Shown in pieces: positions 5,377 through 7,254 of a stretch of DNA of 7,254 nt. Under the pieces are notes generated by a model. The model had not been told where the DNA came from. It saw only the letters and a program-made list of their open reading frames with translations, and searched no databases. Each line of letters opens with the position of its first letter. The first letter of the stretch is position 1. Source of the DNA: Planctomycetota bacterium (GTDB lineage Bacteria; Planctomycetota; Phycisphaerae; UBA1845; PWPN01); assembly GCA_016209665.1 (NCBI GenBank), contig JACQVT010000600.1, positions 1 to 7,254 on the forward strand. The letters are read 5' to 3'. A program made the position numbers and the translations under genes.

Positions 5377-6591
5377 TCAAGGCGTCGCGGGGGCCTTTCG
5401 CTTGTTCAGGGCGCGGTCCAGTTGCCGCATGGCCTGTTGTAAGCGCTGCTCGTTCTCGACCAGGGCGATGCGGACGTAGCCCTCGCCGTTCTCGCCGAAC
5501 GCCCGGCCGGGGGCCAGGGCGACTTCGGCCTCATCGAGCATGCGCATGACAAAGTCGATCGTGGATCCGCCGGCCAGGTGCTCGTCCTTCACGCGGGCCC
5601 AGACGAACATGCTGCCGCGGGGCTTGTCGGCCTGCCAGCCCAGGCGACGGCAGCCGGCGAGGACCACGTCGCGGCGGGCCTCGTAGAGCCGGGCCTGGTT
5701 GCGGACGTACTCCTGGCAGTGCCGCAGGGCGATGATCGAGGCGATCTGGATCGGCTGGAAGATCCCGTAGTCGTAATAGCCCTTAATCGTCGTGAGGGCC
5801 CCGACCATCGTCGCGTTGCCCACGCAAAAGCCGATCCGCCAGCCGGCCATGTTGTACGGCTTGCTCATGGTGGTGAACTCGACGCCGACCTTCTTGGCGT
5901 CGTCGGCCTCCATGAAGCTCGGGGCCCGGTAGCCGTCGAAGCACGTCTCGCCGTAGGCGAAGTCGTGAATGACCGCGACGCCGTACTCCTTGGCCAGCGC
6001 GACCGCCTTGGCGAAGAACGGGGGGTCGACGGTCATGGCCGTCGGGTTGTGCGGGTAATTCAGGATCATCACCTTGGGCCGCGGGTACAGGTGGGCCGCG
6101 ACGTAACGGATGCGCTCCAGGAACGCATCGTCGTTGCCCAGCGGCACCGAGATCACGTTCGCCCCGGCCAGGGCCACCCCGTACACGTGGATCGGGAACG
6201 ACGGGTCACCCACCACCGCGGTGTCGCCGGGGCCGAGCATCGCCAGCAGCATGTGGCTGATGCCCTCCTTGCTGCCGATGCACGCGGTGATCTCGGTCTC
6301 GGGATCCAGTTCGACCCCGCAACGATCCCGGTAGTGGCGGGCCACGTCGCGGCGCAGGTTCAGCATGCCCTTGCTCAGCAACGAGTATCGATGATTGCGC
6401 GGGTCGAGCACGGCCTCGCGCAGCTTCTCGACGATGGGTTCCGGCGTCGGATCGCTCGGGTTGCCCATGCCCAGGTCGATGATGTCGACGCCCTGCTGGC
6501 GTTTCTGGTGCTTGAGGGCGTTGATCCGGCCGAACAGGTACGGCGGCAACCGCGCGATGCGCAGCGACGGTTGTATTTGGAACTCAGACAT
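5377..6591 (-). CDS. alaC: Class I/II PLP-dependent aminotransferase, AlaC (alanine-synthesising) type
   Basis: The protein has 404 residues from ATG 6591. It matches fold-type I aminotransferases nearest to E. coli AlaC (glutamate-pyruvate aminotransferase), a cytoplasmic enzyme making alanine from pyruvate and glutamate. It aligns from [10 protein letters not shown] and [15 protein letters not shown] (36-50) onward. PLP contacts are GSKEG (106-110), Asn182 in PHNPTA, Asp210 and Tyr213 in IHDFAYGE, and the Schiff-base Lys244 in [15 protein letters not shown]; Arg374 in [10 protein letters not shown] should bind the substrate carboxylate. Length is normal and nothing is missing. An upstream extension to 6753 in the same frame would run through the promoter and a repeat arm and is rejected. 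The nearest alternative is a related LL-diaminopimelate or aspartate-type aminotransferase; substrate cannot be fixed from motifs alone. No ribosome site precedes the ATG; a TATAAT box lies seven bases upstream. hisH follows on the same strand. Confidence 0.92.
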   Translation of the reverse strand: MSEFQIQPSLRIARLPPYLFGRINALKHQKRQQGVDIIDLGMGNPSDPTPEPIVEKLREAVLDPRNHRYSLLSKGMLNLRRDVARHYRDRCGVELDPETEITACIGSKEGISHMLLAMLGPGDTAVVGDPSFPIHVYGVALAGANVISVPLGNDDAFLERIRYVAAHLYPRPKVMILNYPHNPTAMTVDPPFFAKAVALAKEYGVAVIHDFAYGETCFDGYRAPSFMEADDAKKVGVEFTTMSKPYNMAGWRIGFCVGNATMVGALTTIKGYYDYGIFQPIQIASIIALRHCQEYVRNQARLYEARRDVVLAGCRRLGWQADKPRGSMFVWARVKDEHLAGGSTIDFVMRMLDEAEVALAPGRAFGENGEGYVRIALVENEQRLQQAMRQLDRALNKRKAPATP

Positions 6592-6598
6592 CGCGTCT

Positions 6599-6628
6599 AT
6601 TATACGGAGACGGGCAGGAGGGGGCCAA
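6599..6628 (-). promoter_or_regulatory. Sigma70-like promoter for the aminotransferase, probably leaderless
   Basis: On the minus strand a perfect TATAAT (6604-6599) is preceded, after an 18-base spacer, by TTGGCC (6628-6623), which has four of six consensus bases. Only seven bases separate TATAAT from ATG 6591, so transcription would begin at or next to the start codon. The lack of a Shine-Dalgarno sequence fits a leaderless mRNA. Confidence 0.65.
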
Positions 6629-6678
6629 ACAGGCGGCCCGCCGGGGCAGAAGGGGTCCGGCAATTCTTTCGGAAAAAG

Positions 6679-6787
6679 AAAGGGGTCGGGAGTCTTTTCT
6701 CGCTCATCGGTTGCCGTGGTCGTCTTGGCAGGCCCCAGACCTATGCCCACCATGCGTTGATGTCAAACAAAGACTCCCGACCCCTTT
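6679..6787. repeat. Perfect 19-base inverted repeat with 71-base loop
   Basis: The left arm AAAGGGGTCGGGAGTCTTT (6679-6697) is exactly reverse-complemented at 6769-6787. The element lies between the TPR gene stop (6803) and the aminotransferase promoter. On the minus strand the second arm runs into CTTTCTTTTTCC, so it might also end the TPR transcript, though the loop is long. A degenerate copy of the arm (AAGGGGTCCGG) sits just outside at about 6650-6660. The paired arms resemble a REP pair or a short MITE; no transposase is nearby. Confidence 0.85.
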
Positions 6788-6802
6788 ACCTCCCGGCAGA
6801 AG

Positions 6803-7254
6803 TCATCGGGCCGAGGCGCCGGCCGGTGGGGTCGGCGCCGGGGTCGGCTGGGAGGCGGCGGGGGGCTCAGCGTCCAGACCGGCGAGCACTTGCCTGGCGA
6901 TCCGATTGTCCGGCCGGAGGCGCAGGAGCCGCTCGCACGTCTGCCGCCGTTCCCGGTGCTGGACGGCATTCTGGAGCACGACCTGCTTCTCGAGGAGCGC
7001 GGGGTTGTCGCGATCCTTCTCGGGCGCGGTGCTGATGATGCTCAGAGCCCGGTGCAGAACGATCAACTGGGCGACGTCGGCCTGTTCCTGCATGGCCTGG
7101 GCGAGCAGGAGGCGCGTCTCGAGGTCATCGGGATTGTTGAGCATCATGGCGTTGAGCACGCGGGTGTAAGTCATGTAGCACTGGCTCAGCACGTTGAGGA
7201 CCTCCGCATCATCCGGCGTGGTGCTTAGCCACTTGCGGGCGATCTCGACGCCCA
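6803..7254 (-). CDS. TPR-repeat protein, C-terminal part (5' partial)
   Basis: The frame is open from the right window edge (first full codon at 7252) to the TGA at 6803-6805, giving 149 visible residues; the N-terminus lies outside. The chain is almost wholly helical with a TPR-like rhythm: ARKWLSTTPDDAEVLNVLSQC, LNNPDDLETRLLLAQAMQEQ and the clear final unit RRQTCERLLRLRPDNRIARQ. A low-complexity Ala/Pro tail (PPAASQPTPAPTPPAGASAR) closes it. TPR arrays are protein-binding scaffolds, so no enzymatic role can be assigned. An internal GTG at 7192 is not a start, because TPR-like sequence continues upstream of it. The gene ends 15 bases from the inverted repeat at 6769-6787. Confidence 0.75.
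   Translation of the reverse strand, partial: GVEIARKWLSTTPDDAEVLNVLSQCYMTYTRVLNAMMLNNPDDLETRLLLAQAMQEQADVAQLIVLHRALSIISTAPEKDRDNPALLEKQVVLQNAVQHRERRQTCERLLRLRPDNRIARQVLAGLDAEPPAASQPTPAPTPPAGASAR

Noticed and set aside
5174..5380. N-terminal extension of HisH upstream of the ATG run
   Set aside because: The extra 69 residues are translated GC-rich repeats; HisH proteins start at IAIVDYG.
4244..5479. Long plus-strand open frame of 411 codons across the tRNA and opposite hisH
   Set aside because: It begins inside the tRNA gene, runs antisense to a clear hisH and through tandem repeats, and has low-complexity sequence. High GC makes long antisense frames common.
6592..6753. N-terminal extension of the aminotransferase
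   Set aside because: It would be translated from the promoter and a repeat arm, giving repeated PDPF-like segments unlike the family.
5578..7035. Long plus-strand open frame of 485 codons opposite the aminotransferase
   Set aside because: It is antisense to a full-length PLP enzyme with all catalytic motifs and crosses a repeat and a promoter; its translation resembles no family I know.

Overview
The window looks like chromosomal DNA of a high-GC planctomycete (Planctomycetota, possibly Phycisphaerae). This is an inference from three signs. The first is a secreted-protein fragment with an Ig-like strand pair followed by paired Asp-rich dockerin/EF-hand loops spaced by Cys-containing segments. 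The second is several different REP-like inverted repeats between genes, including the CACGAAGCGCAAGCGAGTG type I associate with this phylum. The third is poor Shine-Dalgarno use at some genes. No 16S or other phylogenetic marker is present, so the placement is tentative.

Left part, plus strand (1-3400): a catabolic acyl-CoA carboxylase module. The carboxyltransferase subunit is cut by the left window edge and looks more like methylcrotonyl/geranyl-CoA carboxylase than propionyl-CoA carboxylase. A 156-base gap with an imperfect inverted repeat follows. Next comes an AtuA-family protein, and then its small C-terminal partner domain as a separate gene, overlapping by four bases (GTGA) and preceded by GGAGG. 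Together they suggest breakdown of a branched, beta-methyl-substituted acyl-CoA (leucine/isovalerate or acyclic terpenoid). The biotin carboxylase subunit and other enzymes would lie outside the window.

Middle (3401-4468): a recombination-prone stretch. It holds a perfect 25-base inverted repeat, a short ORF that looks like the amputated 3' end of a large Ig/dockerin surface protein, a single repeat-arm remnant, and tRNA-Gly(UCC). The rest, about 220 bases before the tRNA and 195 after it, holds no convincing gene.

Right part, minus strand (7254-4469): the 3' part of a TPR protein, then a gap with a 19-base perfect inverted repeat, then an AlaC-type PLP aminotransferase with a TATAAT box so close to its ATG that the mRNA may be leaderless. 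About 200 bases of GC-rich tandem repeats and strong hairpins follow, then hisH (glutaminase subunit of imidazole glycerol phosphate synthase). hisH starts at a run of four ATG codons and carries an extra Pro/Gly-rich tandem duplication inside the protein. No hisF or other his gene is in the window.

I see no defence system, CRISPR array, integrase or transposase. The notable content is the repeat ecology: several unrelated repeat families, one of them inside the hisH reading frame. The split AtuA arrangement beside a carboxylase is the other point of interest.
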